DNA of 64,000 nucleotides, from assembly GCF_004769525.1 (NCBI RefSeq), contig NZ_RQFT01000001.1, positions 202,348 to 266,347 on the forward strand. Reading direction: 5' to 3'. Numbering within the stretch: the stretch's first letter is position 1; every line of letters starts with the position of its first letter. Both the position numbers and the translations under genes were made by a program. A model generated the notes under the pieces. That model did no database searches. It worked only from the letters and a program-made list of their open reading frames with translations, and was not told the DNA's origin. Origin of the DNA: Leptospira bouyouniensis. GTDB taxonomy: Bacteria; Spirochaetota; Leptospiria; Leptospirales; Leptospiraceae. This document shows, piece after piece, positions 1 through 9,029 of the stretch.

Positions 1-722
1 AAAACCGCTGGTACAACAGTATTGACAGTACCCATCACGAATGCCAAAACATAAAATGAAAGTGGTTGGATGAGTTCTTGATAAGTTCCGAATATGAAAA
101 AATGAATGAACACTACAATAGATGAAATGATGAGTGCCCATGCCGTAAATCTCTTTGAACCTAACTTTGGAATGATAGATCCACTTCCCATAAGATAGAT
201 GGCATAAGTTAAAGCTGATAATAAAATAAAAAAGGCACCGAGGCTCACATCCTTTGGTGAACCCAATTGGACATCTTGTCCATAGGCTAAAAATACACCT
301 GTATATGTAAGGATAAGAGAAAAAATTTCTCTTAGATGGATTTTCTTTTTCAGAAAGAAAAAAGATAATAAAACAACAAGTGTAGGATAAATAAATAAGA
401 TGATTCGTTCAAGGCCAGCGCTTATGTATTTGAGCCCAACAAAATCAAATAAACTGGCAAGATAATACCCAACTACTCCCATCAGAAGTACGTTCCAATA
501 GTCTTTTTTTGTTAAGTTTGGTTTTGTTGTTCCGTTTTCAGCTGACCATGCCATCCAAACTAAAAATGGGAAAGCAAATAACATTCTAAAAAACAAAGAA
601 CCAATCGCTGATATTTCATACCGATAGGTTAATTTGACAACCACTGCCTTGGCACTAAAAAGGAGAGCGCCGATAAGAACAAACGCCACACCTTTCCATT
701 CAACATGTGTATTTTCTTTCAC
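1..722 (-). CDS. DMT-superfamily (EamA-type) transporter, partial
   Basis: The minus strand is open from a GTG at 722 to the window edge, so the C-terminus is missing. About 240 residues are visible. They begin MKENTHVEW and carry at least six hydrophobic helices, with a paired GALLFSAKA...RYEISAI opening segment typical of the first EamA repeat and a second-repeat start (VSLGAFFILLSALTYAIYL). The family comprises ten-helix inner-membrane exporters of metabolites; the substrate cannot be told. The GTG start follows a stop in the same frame just upstream, and no ATG fits as well. The start is 44 bp from a divergent small gene, so the two share a promoter region. Confidence 0.75.
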   Translation of the reverse strand, partial: MKENTHVEWKGVAFVLIGALLFSAKAVVVKLTYRYEISAIGSLFFRMLFAFPFLVWMAWSAENGTTKPNLTKKDYWNVLLMGVVGYYLASLFDFVGLKYISAGLERIILFIYPTLVVLLSFFFLKKKIHLREIFSLILTYTGVFLAYGQDVQLGSPKDVSLGAFFILLSALTYAIYLMGSGSIIPKLGSKRFTAWALIISSIVVFIHFFIFGTYQELIQPLSFYVLAFVMGTVNTVVPAV

Positions 723-766
723 AAATCCATCCTGAAAATCGGTAAAAATCCCGATAGTTTTATTGG

Positions 767-1042
767 ATGATTCGTTATTTGGTTTTAGTCATTTTTCTAT
801 TGGTAAATATTTCTGTTTTCACAGAACCAAATGAAGAAATTTCCAAACCATTGTTACGTGTGTTTCCAACGTTTCGTCCTGAAGAATGCGAGGATTGGGC
901 GATTATGCCTTTTGTTTGTAAACGATGTTTGTGGGAAGGCAAACGATATGCACAAGAAATTCGTTTTTATGATGATGGCCCCTTTAGAACTCACGGATGT
1001 TATACGGAGAAGAAGGGATTTGAAGTTTTAGGAGAAAAATAA
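767..1042 (+). CDS. small secreted four-cysteine protein
   Basis: 91 residues starting MIRYLVLVIFLL, a clean hydrophobic signal sequence probably cleaved near residue 19 (VFTEP). The mature part is short and has four cysteines (C41, C51, C54, C78), including a CKRC pair, which could bind metal or form two disulfides in the periplasm. No family is recognised. It diverges from the DMT transporter. The ATG at 767 is the first in-frame start and places the signal peptide at the N-terminus. Codon use resembles its neighbours, so I believe it is real, though it is short. Confidence 0.5.
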   Translation: MIRYLVLVIFLLVNISVFTEPNEEISKPLLRVFPTFRPEECEDWAIMPFVCKRCLWEGKRYAQEIRFYDDGPFRTHGCYTEKKGFEVLGEK

Positions 1043-1045
1043 AAA

Positions 1046-1067
1046 ACCGGGAATCGAAACTCCCGGT
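1046..1067 (-). terminator. intrinsic terminator of the 1081-1359 lipoprotein gene
   Basis: A 7-bp perfect stem (ACCGGGA / TCCCGGT) with an 8-nt loop. Read on the minus strand it is followed by a T-rich run (complement of the A tract at 1037-1046), so it mainly ends the leftward lipoprotein transcript. On the plus strand no T run follows the stem, so it is a poor terminator for the 767-1042 gene. Confidence 0.7.
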
Positions 1068-1080
1068 ATTCGAAAGTGAA

Positions 1081-1359
1081 TTATTTTTTTACACAGCCCA
1101 TAATGCCAGCGATTCCTGGAGCATTTTTTAAGCAGTTTGGATCAAATTTTCCTTCCATACATTGGTCGATCATTTTTTGTTTGCCTTGTTGTAAACCTGC
1201 AAGAACGGGAGCTGCTGCTGGGTTCTTTTTAGCTTCTTCTTCAATTTGAGTGAAAGTGCTTGCTAATGCAGATTCACACTCTTCTTGGGTATACACTTTG
1301 GATTTACAATTCGCCAAAAATAGCCCGAGAGCGAGCGCAAGGATAAGAGATTTTTTCAT
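1081..1359 (-). CDS. small cysteine-containing lipoprotein
   Basis: 92 residues. The ATG at 1359 is preferred over an upstream in-frame start because it puts MKKSLILALALGLFLANC, a signal peptide with a spirochaetal lipobox (cysteine at residue 18), at the N-terminus. The mature part (KSKVYTQEECESAL...) is helical with four further cysteines (C27, C67, C76, C89), and ends MGCVKK. It resembles the many short Leptospira lipoproteins of unknown role with spaced cysteines. Single gene with its own terminator at 1046-1067. Location: inner or outer membrane, lipid-anchored. Confidence 0.7.
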   Translation of the reverse strand: MKKSLILALALGLFLANCKSKVYTQEECESALASTFTQIEEEAKKNPAAAPVLAGLQQGKQKMIDQCMEGKFDPNCLKNAPGIAGIMGCVKK

Positions 1360-1425
1360 GAAAAACTCCGATGAAATAGATTTCCTGTTAGTATCTTTTT
1401 TACAAAGGGATTTGAAAACAAAAAA

Positions 1426-1776
1426 ATGATCCACCATATTGCCATTGGAACACTCCATCCAAGCCTCTTGGCTGACTTTTACCTACAATTGCCTGGAGCA
1501 AAACAATCGAAAGTACACTATTTTGAATCGGGAGAGATCCGTTCTATTTGGATCCAACTTGGGGCTGTGATTTTGATGTTGGAAAAAGGAAAAAATGAAT
1601 CTCCGAAAAAACTAGTATTCTCTCTAGAGAATTCAAACCAAACCGCTTGGAAGGAATTTTTGACTACGATTTCGGTCCTCGAACGAACAGAATTTACCGT
1701 TTACTTTGAAGATCCAGATGGAAATGGTCTGGGTCTCAGTTCCTACCCACAAAAACTTCCAAATCTTTGGAAATGA
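1426..1776 (+). CDS. VOC (glyoxalase/bleomycin-resistance fold) family protein
   Basis: 116 residues, the size of a single VOC module of two beta-alpha-beta-beta-beta units. The start MIHHIAIGT and the end FTVYFEDPDGNGLGLSSYP match the first and last strands of the fold, where VOC enzymes place their metal ligands (His near residue 4; the usual terminal Glu of DPxGNxxEl appears as Gly-Leu here). Loss of that Glu suggests either a non-metal binding protein or a different ligand set. It faces the divergent lipoprotein gene at 1359. Substrate unknown. Confidence 0.65.
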   Translation: MIHHIAIGTLHPSLLADFYLQLPGAKQSKVHYFESGEIRSIWIQLGAVILMLEKGKNESPKKLVFSLENSNQTAWKEFLTTISVLERTEFTVYFEDPDGNGLGLSSYPQKLPNLWK

Positions 1777-1808
1777 GTTGAGAAAACCAAATTCTATACC
1801 TAATGTAA

Positions 1809-1831
1809 CCCTCACTCGAGGGATTTTTTTT
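1809..1831 (+). terminator. hairpin with T run between VOC gene and chemoreceptor
   Basis: CCCTC / GAGGG 5-bp stem with a 4-nt loop and eight T residues follow the VOC gene, as in an intrinsic terminator. The same 3' arm (GAGGGA, 1818-1823) is the only Shine-Dalgarno-like sequence before the chemoreceptor ATG at 1836, so the element may also control translation of the next gene. Confidence 0.55.
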
Positions 1832-1835
1832 ACAA

Positions 1836-3896
1836 ATGAACATCAAACAAAAGTTAGCTCTTGGATCTTCGGTGATCACATTATTATCACTTGGTGTCAT
1901 CCTAACTCTGATTTCTTATGTCATTTATAAAAATGCCAAAGAAGATGCTCTGGAAAAAATATCGATCCTTGCTGACAAAATTTCTCTCGATGTCGGCAAT
2001 TATTTATCTGCTCCTTTAAATGAAGCATACCTACTCAAACAAATCCTCCAAGAACCCAATCTTTTAGATAGAGACAGAGTCTTCAAAACTCTTACTATTA
2101 TGTCAAATTCGAATGAATCTATTCTTGGAACATATGTTGTATTTGAACCCAATACATTTGATGGCAAAGATATTAACTTTCGTAATGCGAAGTACCATGA
2201 TCAAACTGGTAGATTGATTCCATATGCTGTTAAATCAAAGGGAAAAATCATTATAGAACCAGTTGTTGGTTACGAATTACCAGAATCTGATTTTTACCAA
2301 CTCCCTAAAAAAAACAAAAAAGTCGAACTCATCCCTCCGTTTGATTATAAAGTTGATGGGACTGATGTCACCATGATCTCTCTCGTGTATCCGGTAATCC
2401 AAAATCAAAAATTTATAGGGATTGCTGGTGCCGATTTATCATTAACGACCATTCGATCGTATTTACAAAATTTAAAAGTATTGGAAGGCAGTGTTAAAAT
2501 CACACTCGTTGCAAGCAATGGTTATGTACTATTTAATGGATTACACCCTGAATCGAAAAATACTCATTGGGAAGACAAAGAAGATCCAAATATAAATCTT
2601 GCGATGTCCACAAACCAAAAACAAAATTATGTGAATTCAGATTATTTCCATGTAAGTTTACCGATATCACTGGTTGAAAACACTGCACCCTGGACACTTA
2701 GAATTTCTTATCCCCAAGAAAAAATAACAAACGAAATCCAATTTATTTTTTGGTTTGCCCTCGCACTTGGTTTTACCGGGATTTTATTTTCTACACTCGC
2801 AAACATCATCATCTTTAGAAAGTTAGTTGATAGTAGGCTTCAAAACCTAATTTCTTTTACCAAAGAAGCAGCGAGTGGCAACTTATCAAAAGAAATTAAT
2901 GACAACAAAAAAGATGAAATTGGGAATTTAGTGGAAGCCATCATAGCGATGGTAACAAACATACGTCATATTTTAAGCGTTGCTCAAAGTTCAGGAAATG
3001 ATTTAAAAGATAGTTCCATGTTAATGGAAAATACGATCATAGAACTATCTGATTTAGCACAAAGCCAAGCTGCTTCTTCTGAACAAGCAAGTGCCACTGT
3101 GGAAGAACTCAATGCTTCCTCTGAAACAATTAATGCAAATGTAGAACAAGCTGTTTCAAATTCGAAATCAATCCATTCTTCCCTTCTCGAAATTCAAAAA
3201 CTCGTACAAAACATCACAAACGAAGTGGAAAATTTTGGTCAAATTGCAAAAGGAGCTAACCTCAAAGCCGAAGAAGGAAGAACGATGGCAAGTCTTACCT
3301 CGCAAGCTATTGAAGAAATCCAAGAAAAATCATTATCAATCACTGAGTTTTCTGATGTTATTTCTAATATTTCCGAAAAAACAAGCTTACTTGCGTTAAA
3401 TGCTGCAATCGAAGCAGCGAGAGCTGGGGAATCCGGAAGAGGATTCGCAGTTGTTGCAGAAGAAATCTCAAAACTAGCATCACAAGCCGCAGCATCCGTT
3501 TCCCAAATCAATTCCTTATCAGAAAAAGCATTAGAATCCATTCAAAACGGTGGGAACCAAGTCTCCAAGTTGATTGCACTACTCCAAGAAATTATTAGAG
3601 AAGTATCTGTCATTTTTGAAAAGGCTTCTGATATTGTCCCTCTCATCCAAGATCAAAAAACAAGAACCGACCAAATTTATGCCGAAATTGAAGAAATCAC
3701 TTCACTGGTAGAATCCATCCAACAATCCACGGAAGAACAAAAAAGGGCTACATCTGAACTCTCCAATATGACAATTAATATATCTAACGGTTCACAAATT
3801 TTATCTGACCAATCTGAAACAATGTCTGGGAACTCTCTTCGTATGACAGGGATTAGTGCAAAGATTTCCGAAATTTTACAAAAATTTAATCTGTAG
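1836..3896 (+). CDS. methyl-accepting chemotaxis protein with dCache sensor
   Basis: 686 residues. Layout: TM1 at about 10-32; periplasmic double-Cache sensor at about 35-295, with the EPNTFDGKD and TGRLIPY motifs common in this Cache subtype; TM2 at about 302-325 ([14 protein letters not shown]); HAMP at about 326-380; and a long coiled-coil signalling domain with the conserved hairpin tip [14 protein letters not shown] at about residues 520-535. It detects an extracellular ligand and controls CheA. There is no C-terminal CheR/CheB-binding pentapeptide (it ends EILQKFNL). It is followed after 6 bp by a close paralogue. Ligand unknown. Confidence 0.93.
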   Translation: MNIKQKLALGSSVITLLSLGVILTLISYVIYKNAKEDALEKISILADKISLDVGNYLSAPLNEAYLLKQILQEPNLLDRDRVFKTLTIMSNSNESILGTYVVFEPNTFDGKDINFRNAKYHDQTGRLIPYAVKSKGKIIIEPVVGYELPESDFYQLPKKNKKVELIPPFDYKVDGTDVTMISLVYPVIQNQKFIGIAGADLSLTTIRSYLQNLKVLEGSVKITLVASNGYVLFNGLHPESKNTHWEDKEDPNINLAMSTNQKQNYVNSDYFHVSLPISLVENTAPWTLRISYPQEKITNEIQFIFWFALALGFTGILFSTLANIIIFRKLVDSRLQNLISFTKEAASGNLSKEINDNKKDEIGNLVEAIIAMVTNIRHILSVAQSSGNDLKDSSMLMENTIIELSDLAQSQAASSEQASATVEELNASSETINANVEQAVSNSKSIHSSLLEIQKLVQNITNEVENFGQIAKGANLKAEEGRTMASLTSQAIEEIQEKSLSITEFSDVISNISEKTSLLALNAAIEAARAGESGRGFAVVAEEISKLASQAAASVSQINSLSEKALESIQNGGNQVSKLIALLQEIIREVSVIFEKASDIVPLIQDQKTRTDQIYAEIEEITSLVESIQQSTEEQKRATSELSNMTINISNGSQILSDQSETMSGNSLRMTGISAKISEILQKFNL

Positions 3897-3902
3897 GTAA
3901 CT

Positions 3903-5978
3903 ATGTCGATCAAAAAGAAAATCATTTTCATTTCACTTGCTGTGATTTCTTTCATCATTGCAGGGATTATGATTGTCCTTTCGATGGTTGTGAGATCGAC
4001 ATTACTTCACAATCTTGAAGAAGACACAACTTACATTTCTTCCAAAATTATCAGTGATATCTCGCATACACTCAAAACGCCACTGAACAAAACTTTTGCA
4101 TTTCGTAAATCATATGAAAATGGAAATCTTAGTTCCAGAGCGGAATCCATCCAATACTTAAAGTCTCTGATCAAAGAAAAAGATATAGCATTTGCTACTT
4201 ATTGTGCCTTTGAACCAAACGCATTTGATGGGAAAGATAATTCATATCGTAACTCACCAAATCATGACAATACTGGTAGATTCATTCCATACGTCTTCCG
4301 CGATGGAGATAAAATTTTCACGGAAGCTCTAAAAGATATTGATGATCCAATCCAAGGTGAGTTTTACCAAAAACCAAAGGCAACACTTAATACGAGTATC
4401 ACGTCACCATATATTTACAAAGCAGGAAAATCCGAAATTTTCATTGTTTCGATCTTGGAACCAATACTTCGGAATGGAAAGTTCATTGGTATTTCAGGAA
4501 TTGACATTAGCCTAACTACAATTAAATCCTACTTAGATTCATTAAAATTTGCAGACAGTGAAGGTAAAATTACACTCATATCTGACAATCACTTAGTTTT
4601 ATACGATGGATTCACTCACCTTTCAGAAGGATTGGATTTTCGTTCTGCGGCAGATCCTTATTTTTATGATCGAATCAAAAATAAAGACGCTAGTATTTAT
4701 GAATTTTACGATTATTTCCATGTTGCCATTCCCATCACGATCATTGAAAAAAATGATCCATGGTTTGTTCGTATCTCCGTTCCCAAATCACAAATCCAAT
4801 CCACACTTAATTCAATTATTTTTGTCACCATTGGTCTTGGAATATTGGGTGTTGTTCTTTCTATATTATCAATTTTCTTCAGCTTCCAAAGGTTAGTTGA
4901 CCGACGTATCCAATCGATTAATTCCTCAACAGGAAAAGTTGCGTCAGGTGATTTAAGGCAACTCATCAAAATTGACCAGGTAGATGAGTTGGGAAGTATC
5001 ATGGTATCTTTGAACCAAATGATCGAACATTTGAGAAAACTGATCCGCATCGCCCAAAAATCTTCAGGGAAAATCAGTGAAACCACAGAAAAAATTCAGA
5101 ATACAATCACAGAACTCACAGATTTGGCCCAAAACCAAGCAGCATCTTCCGAAGAAGCAAGTGCGACCGTTGAAGAATTAAATGCTTCCTCAGAAACCAT
5201 TCATAGCAATGTTCTCAGTGCTGTCGAAAATACAGAGACCATTCATCAGTCGTTAGGTGATATCCAAAATCTAATGAAAAAAATCTTAGATAAAGTAAAT
5301 ACTTTTGGCGAAATTTCCGTCCGCGCCAACCTAAATGCTGAAGAAGGACGTTCCATGGCAAAAGAAACATCTCTTGCCATTAGAGAAATCCAAGAAAAAT
5401 CTAAAACCATCACAGCTTTTTCAAATGTGATATCTGATATTGCAAAAAGGACCGGTTTACTTGCGTTAAATGCCGCAATCGAAGCTGCAAGGGCTGGAGA
5501 ATCAGGGAAAGGATTTGCCGTCGTGGCCGAAGAAATTACAAAACTGGCAAGCCAATCTGCAGAATCTGTGTCGCAGATCAATACACTTTCTCAGGAAGCA
5601 CTGGATTCCATCGAACGAGGAAACCAACAAGTAGAACGATTAGTTGAAGTATTAAAAAAAATTACTGATGAAGTTTCACTGATCTTTTTATCCTCGAATG
5701 AAATAGGACCACTCATTGAAGACCAAAGTTCTCGCACAGAAAGTATTTATACAGAAGTGGTTGAAATCACAGAACAAGTAAAGTCAATACAACTATCCAC
5801 AGAAGAACAACAAAGAGCGACAAACGAATTGGCAAGCATGACCATCAACATTTCCAATGGCTCACAAGTTTTGTCTGACCAGTCTTCATCCATGGCAGAA
5901 AATGCGGAGAGATTGGGTCAAGTGATCAATACCTTGGATGAATTGCTGAAGACCTTTCGGATTGAAAAAGAAATTTAA
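3903..5978 (+). CDS. methyl-accepting chemotaxis protein with dCache sensor (paralogue)
   Basis: 691 residues with the same architecture as the preceding gene: TM1 at about 7-30, dCache with EPNAFDGKD and TGRFIPY, TM2 at about 300-323, HAMP, and signalling tip [14 protein letters not shown] with [12 protein letters not shown]. The signalling halves of the two proteins are almost superimposable, while the sensor halves differ more. That pattern suggests tandem duplication followed by divergence of ligand specificity. It ends TFRIEKEI, again without a pentapeptide tether. Probably co-transcribed with the first receptor. Confidence 0.93.
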   Translation: MSIKKKIIFISLAVISFIIAGIMIVLSMVVRSTLLHNLEEDTTYISSKIISDISHTLKTPLNKTFAFRKSYENGNLSSRAESIQYLKSLIKEKDIAFATYCAFEPNAFDGKDNSYRNSPNHDNTGRFIPYVFRDGDKIFTEALKDIDDPIQGEFYQKPKATLNTSITSPYIYKAGKSEIFIVSILEPILRNGKFIGISGIDISLTTIKSYLDSLKFADSEGKITLISDNHLVLYDGFTHLSEGLDFRSAADPYFYDRIKNKDASIYEFYDYFHVAIPITIIEKNDPWFVRISVPKSQIQSTLNSIIFVTIGLGILGVVLSILSIFFSFQRLVDRRIQSINSSTGKVASGDLRQLIKIDQVDELGSIMVSLNQMIEHLRKLIRIAQKSSGKISETTEKIQNTITELTDLAQNQAASSEEASATVEELNASSETIHSNVLSAVENTETIHQSLGDIQNLMKKILDKVNTFGEISVRANLNAEEGRSMAKETSLAIREIQEKSKTITAFSNVISDIAKRTGLLALNAAIEAARAGESGKGFAVVAEEITKLASQSAESVSQINTLSQEALDSIERGNQQVERLVEVLKKITDEVSLIFLSSNEIGPLIEDQSSRTESIYTEVVEITEQVKSIQLSTEEQQRATNELASMTINISNGSQVLSDQSSSMAENAERLGQVINTLDELLKTFRIEKEI

Positions 5979-6007
5979 AACAGTAGGAACTAAAAAAACC
6001 AAAAAGA

Positions 6008-6146
6008 AGTTCTTTCCAAGCGACTGCGAAATGCCCGAAGGAGACCACCCATTCGGAACTTGGAAAGACTGTGTCTGGTCGGTTTTGCAACAAAGCACTG
6101 GCGTTATTGCCCAGCCACCTCGCGGGTCAAAAATCTTTTGTTGTAA
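6008..6146 (+). ncRNA. candidate structured RNA (two helical domains)
   Basis: The 291-bp gap between the second chemoreceptor and the M61 peptidase holds two strong nested stem systems. Domain A: 6008-6020 pairs with 6059-6070 (12 bp, one bulged T), enclosing CCGAA/TTCGG (6035-6039 with 6052-6056). Domain B: 6085-6095 pairs with 6135-6146 (11 bp, one bulge), enclosing two small hairpins (CTGGC/GCCCAG at 6098-6114; ACCT/GGGT at 6117-6127). Two pairs are G-U on the plus strand (6087-6144, 6120-6124) and would be mismatches on the minus strand, which favours a rightward RNA. It could be a 5' leader of the M61 gene or a free RNA. No Rfam family recognised by eye. Confidence 0.4.
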
Positions 6147-6269
6147 CAACTACTATCCAAATGGACCACCTCCTTTGCTCATACCTTAGCTAGACCTTTT
6201 CTAGTACCCTTCAGATTTTTGGTCAAGAAAACATTTGATTAAAACTAAAATAAAAGAAGATAGTGTACT

Positions 6270-8051
6270 ATGGGAAAAGAGTTAGAAGGGAAAACAATCT
6301 CTTTGGATGATCAGTCTAAGCCAACACTCCAACTACAATTTGAAGTTAGTATTTTTGACCTTTACAAACACTACTACCAAGTCCGTTTATTTGTAGAAAC
6401 AAATCAAAAAGAAATCACCTTTTGTCTGCCGAGTTGGACTCCTGGATCTTATATGATTCGTGATTATGCGACCCACTTACATAAGTTTGAGGTGTATAAC
6501 TCCATCACGAAAGAACCAGTTTTTTGGGAAATGGTGGATTTACACCGATGGAAATTAAACCAACTCCCACCTAAATTTGAAATCACTTACATCATTTATG
6601 CGTTTGAAGATTTTACTGTGCGTACCAACTACTTAGAAACCGAGTTTGGTTTTATCAATCCACCTGCACTCTTTTTGTACCCAGAAGGAAAACTTGATAC
6701 CGAATCCAGTCTGGAATTCAAAGTATCTGATACATTCCCAAATATTTATACAAGTTTACCAAGGGATGAAAACAATCCTCATCGATTTTATTCCAAACAC
6801 TTTGATGATCTCTTCGATTCGCCATTCCATTTGAGTAAAAAAAATTCGGTATTTTTCTCTGCTGGCACGACAAAACATGAGTTGCTCGTTGAAGGAGATA
6901 TTCCTTTCGATTTCAAAACCAAACTTGCAAATGACTTACAAAAAATCACGGAAACTCAAATTCACTGGATGGGAGAAAGTCCAAATCAATATTATTTATT
7001 CGTATTAAACTTAAGTTTGCCGGCATACGGTGGGCTCGAACACAAGGCATCAAGTATCAATTACTTTAACCCTGAACTAATTCATGATGACGAAGAATAC
7101 AAACGATTATTAGAACTTTTATCACATGAATACTTTCATCTCTGGAACATCAAAAGAATACGACCTTTAGCACTTGGTCCTTTTGATTACCAAAAGCCAA
7201 ATTTGACAAAAGAACTTTGGATCGCTGAAGGATTTACGAGTTTTTATGATGCTTATTTTTTGTTCCATTCAGGTTTTTTGAGCTTAGATGAATACTTAAC
7301 AAAGCTCCAATCCGATATCTTTTCTTTAGAAGACAATGAAGCCGATTTTTGGATGAGTTTAGAAGAATCCTCTTTTACGGCATGGACCAAATATTACAAA
7401 CGAAATGGGAACAGCCATAATATTACTGTTTCTTATTATACAAAAGGTGGAGTACTTGCCTTATGTATGAACTTGTTCTTATTACATGAATCAAAAGAGA
7501 AAAAAACCATTCGTCATGTCTTCCAAAAGCTTTATGAAGTCTTTGCAATTGAAAAACAAAGAGGATTCACCAAACAAGAGTTTTTTGAAATAGTAAAGGA
7601 TGTGACAGGTGTTGATTTAAAATTAGAGTTTAATGAATATCTAGAATTCCCAACACCTATTCCAGTTGATTATTATCTTGATTTGATTGGAATCCACCGA
7701 ATCCAAACAGACTTGATTGGTGATACTGGTTTTAAAACCAAAGAAAAAAACGGGAATCTATTTGTGCAAAAGATCCAACACAAATCAAATTCAGAATCCT
7801 TTGATTTAATGTTAGATGATGAGATTTTAGCGATTAATGGAAAACGTGCGAGTTATTCATATTTACAAAAATTGGAAAAAAATCTTAGGCCTGGAGAAAA
7901 GTTCCATCTGATCCTATCTCGGGCGGGGAAAATTAAAGAAACAATGGTGACTGCTTCTGGGTATTATAAAACTAGGAAATTCATCGTTTCAGAAGATTGT
8001 AGTGTAGAAAAAAAAGAACTCAGAGAATACTTTTTAAGGAATATAGTCTAA
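6270..8051 (+). CDS. M61 family (glycyl aminopeptidase-like) metalloprotease with PDZ domain
   Basis: 593 residues. N-terminal beta domain (about 20-180); catalytic domain with the substrate-binding GGLEH (254-258), zinc motif HEYFH (286-290) and the downstream glutamate in WIAEGFTSF (E320); C-terminal PDZ domain at about 485-560 (LDDEILAINGKRA). This is the full M61 layout, and all catalytic residues are present. There is no signal peptide, so it is probably cytoplasmic, trimming N-terminal Gly/Ala residues. It overlaps corA by one base (TAATG), so the two are translationally coupled. A structured RNA candidate lies upstream. Confidence 0.9.
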   Translation: MGKELEGKTISLDDQSKPTLQLQFEVSIFDLYKHYYQVRLFVETNQKEITFCLPSWTPGSYMIRDYATHLHKFEVYNSITKEPVFWEMVDLHRWKLNQLPPKFEITYIIYAFEDFTVRTNYLETEFGFINPPALFLYPEGKLDTESSLEFKVSDTFPNIYTSLPRDENNPHRFYSKHFDDLFDSPFHLSKKNSVFFSAGTTKHELLVEGDIPFDFKTKLANDLQKITETQIHWMGESPNQYYLFVLNLSLPAYGGLEHKASSINYFNPELIHDDEEYKRLLELLSHEYFHLWNIKRIRPLALGPFDYQKPNLTKELWIAEGFTSFYDAYFLFHSGFLSLDEYLTKLQSDIFSLEDNEADFWMSLEESSFTAWTKYYKRNGNSHNITVSYYTKGGVLALCMNLFLLHESKEKKTIRHVFQKLYEVFAIEKQRGFTKQEFFEIVKDVTGVDLKLEFNEYLEFPTPIPVDYYLDLIGIHRIQTDLIGDTGFKTKEKNGNLFVQKIQHKSNSESFDLMLDDEILAINGKRASYSYLQKLEKNLRPGEKFHLILSRAGKIKETMVTASGYYKTRKFIVSEDCSVEKKELREYFLRNIV

Positions 8052-9010
8052 TGCCTGCTTTATTTAATTATATCTTAACTCCTTCCTCAAAAGAAGAAGT
8101 ATTATTAGATACTCCACTCCCTCTTTCTCATAAACATCCAAAACATTGGATCCATATCACTGCGGAAAACGAAGAAAAACTTACCTTTTTGTTCCAAAAA
8201 CACAATATCCACCAATTAACAATTGAAGATATTTTAAACCCTAATAGCCGGATCAAATTAGAAAAATTCCCCAATTATATATTTTTTATTTTCAGAGGAT
8301 TCCATTATGAAAGAAACCAACTGACTTTAAAAAATTTCAACTTTATCTTAACTCCAAATCAAATCATCTCACTCACGTTAGATTACAGAGATAGTATCGG
8401 GAATATGATTGAAGATTGGAAAACTAACAACAAAGTACTATCGAAAGGATACGAATTTATCGTACATAAAATTTTAGATATTGAAACAGATCATACATTA
8501 GCAATCACACAAAAAATCGAGGAAAGAATCGATCATTTTGAAGATCAAATTTTTAGTAATGCCAAATCTCTTGATATCAGTAATGTTTATAGCCTTAGAT
8601 CTAGTTTACTTTCAATCAAAAAAGGAATGTTACAAAATAAAGAAGTATTGGAAGATTTAGAAAAAATCAAAAATAGTTTTTTTAGTGATGAAGCTGATGC
8701 ATTCTTTCGCGATGTGAGAGACCATTCAATTCGAATTTTGGAACTTGTAGATAGCAATATTGAATCAATCTCATCGGCACTTGAAGCTCATATCGCCATT
8801 TCCACAAGAAAAACCAATGAAATTATGAAAATCCTTACCATCATGACAGCCATCATGTTACCGATGTCACTTGTCGCAGGTATTTATGGAATGAATTTTA
8901 GGCACATGCCAACATTAGAATGGGAATATGGTTTTGTTTCAGCCATTAGCGCCATGGGGCTACTCGGCTTGTTAATGTTAGTTTATTTTCGAATCAAACG
9001 TTGGTATTAA
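8051..9010 (+). CDS. corA: CorA-family magnesium/cobalt transporter
   Basis: 319 residues. A long soluble cytoplasmic N-terminal domain with helical stalk (EERIDHFEDQIF..., LEAHIAISTRKTNEIMKILT) is followed by two C-terminal membrane helices. The signature GMN sits at residues 280-282 (YGMNFRHMP) at the end of TM1. The C-terminus is basic (RIKRWY), as in CorA. CorA pentamers conduct Mg2+ (and Co2+/Ni2+) inward. The start overlaps the M61 stop. The pairing with a peptidase has no obvious functional logic beyond co-expression. Confidence 0.93.
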   Translation: MPALFNYILTPSSKEEVLLDTPLPLSHKHPKHWIHITAENEEKLTFLFQKHNIHQLTIEDILNPNSRIKLEKFPNYIFFIFRGFHYERNQLTLKNFNFILTPNQIISLTLDYRDSIGNMIEDWKTNNKVLSKGYEFIVHKILDIETDHTLAITQKIEERIDHFEDQIFSNAKSLDISNVYSLRSSLLSIKKGMLQNKEVLEDLEKIKNSFFSDEADAFFRDVRDHSIRILELVDSNIESISSALEAHIAISTRKTNEIMKILTIMTAIMLPMSLVAGIYGMNFRHMPTLEWEYGFVSAISAMGLLGLLMLVYFRIKRWY

Positions 9011-9029
9011 CTTGAAGTTAGAAAGGTAT

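Noticed and set aside
6000..6060. Possible cobalamin riboswitch (GCGACTG ... GGAGACC)
   Set aside because: Only the 3' motif half looks similar. The obligatory upstream part of the cobalamin aptamer is absent, and the downstream gene is a peptidase.
6085..6146. Integron attC-like site
   Set aside because: The stem lacks the conserved R box (GTTRRRY) and no integrase or cassette array is present.
5962..6189. 75-residue frame between MCP and M61 gene
   Set aside because: Starts at TTG inside the MCP stop region with no ribosome site, Lys-rich then Pro-rich, and coincides with strong RNA stems.
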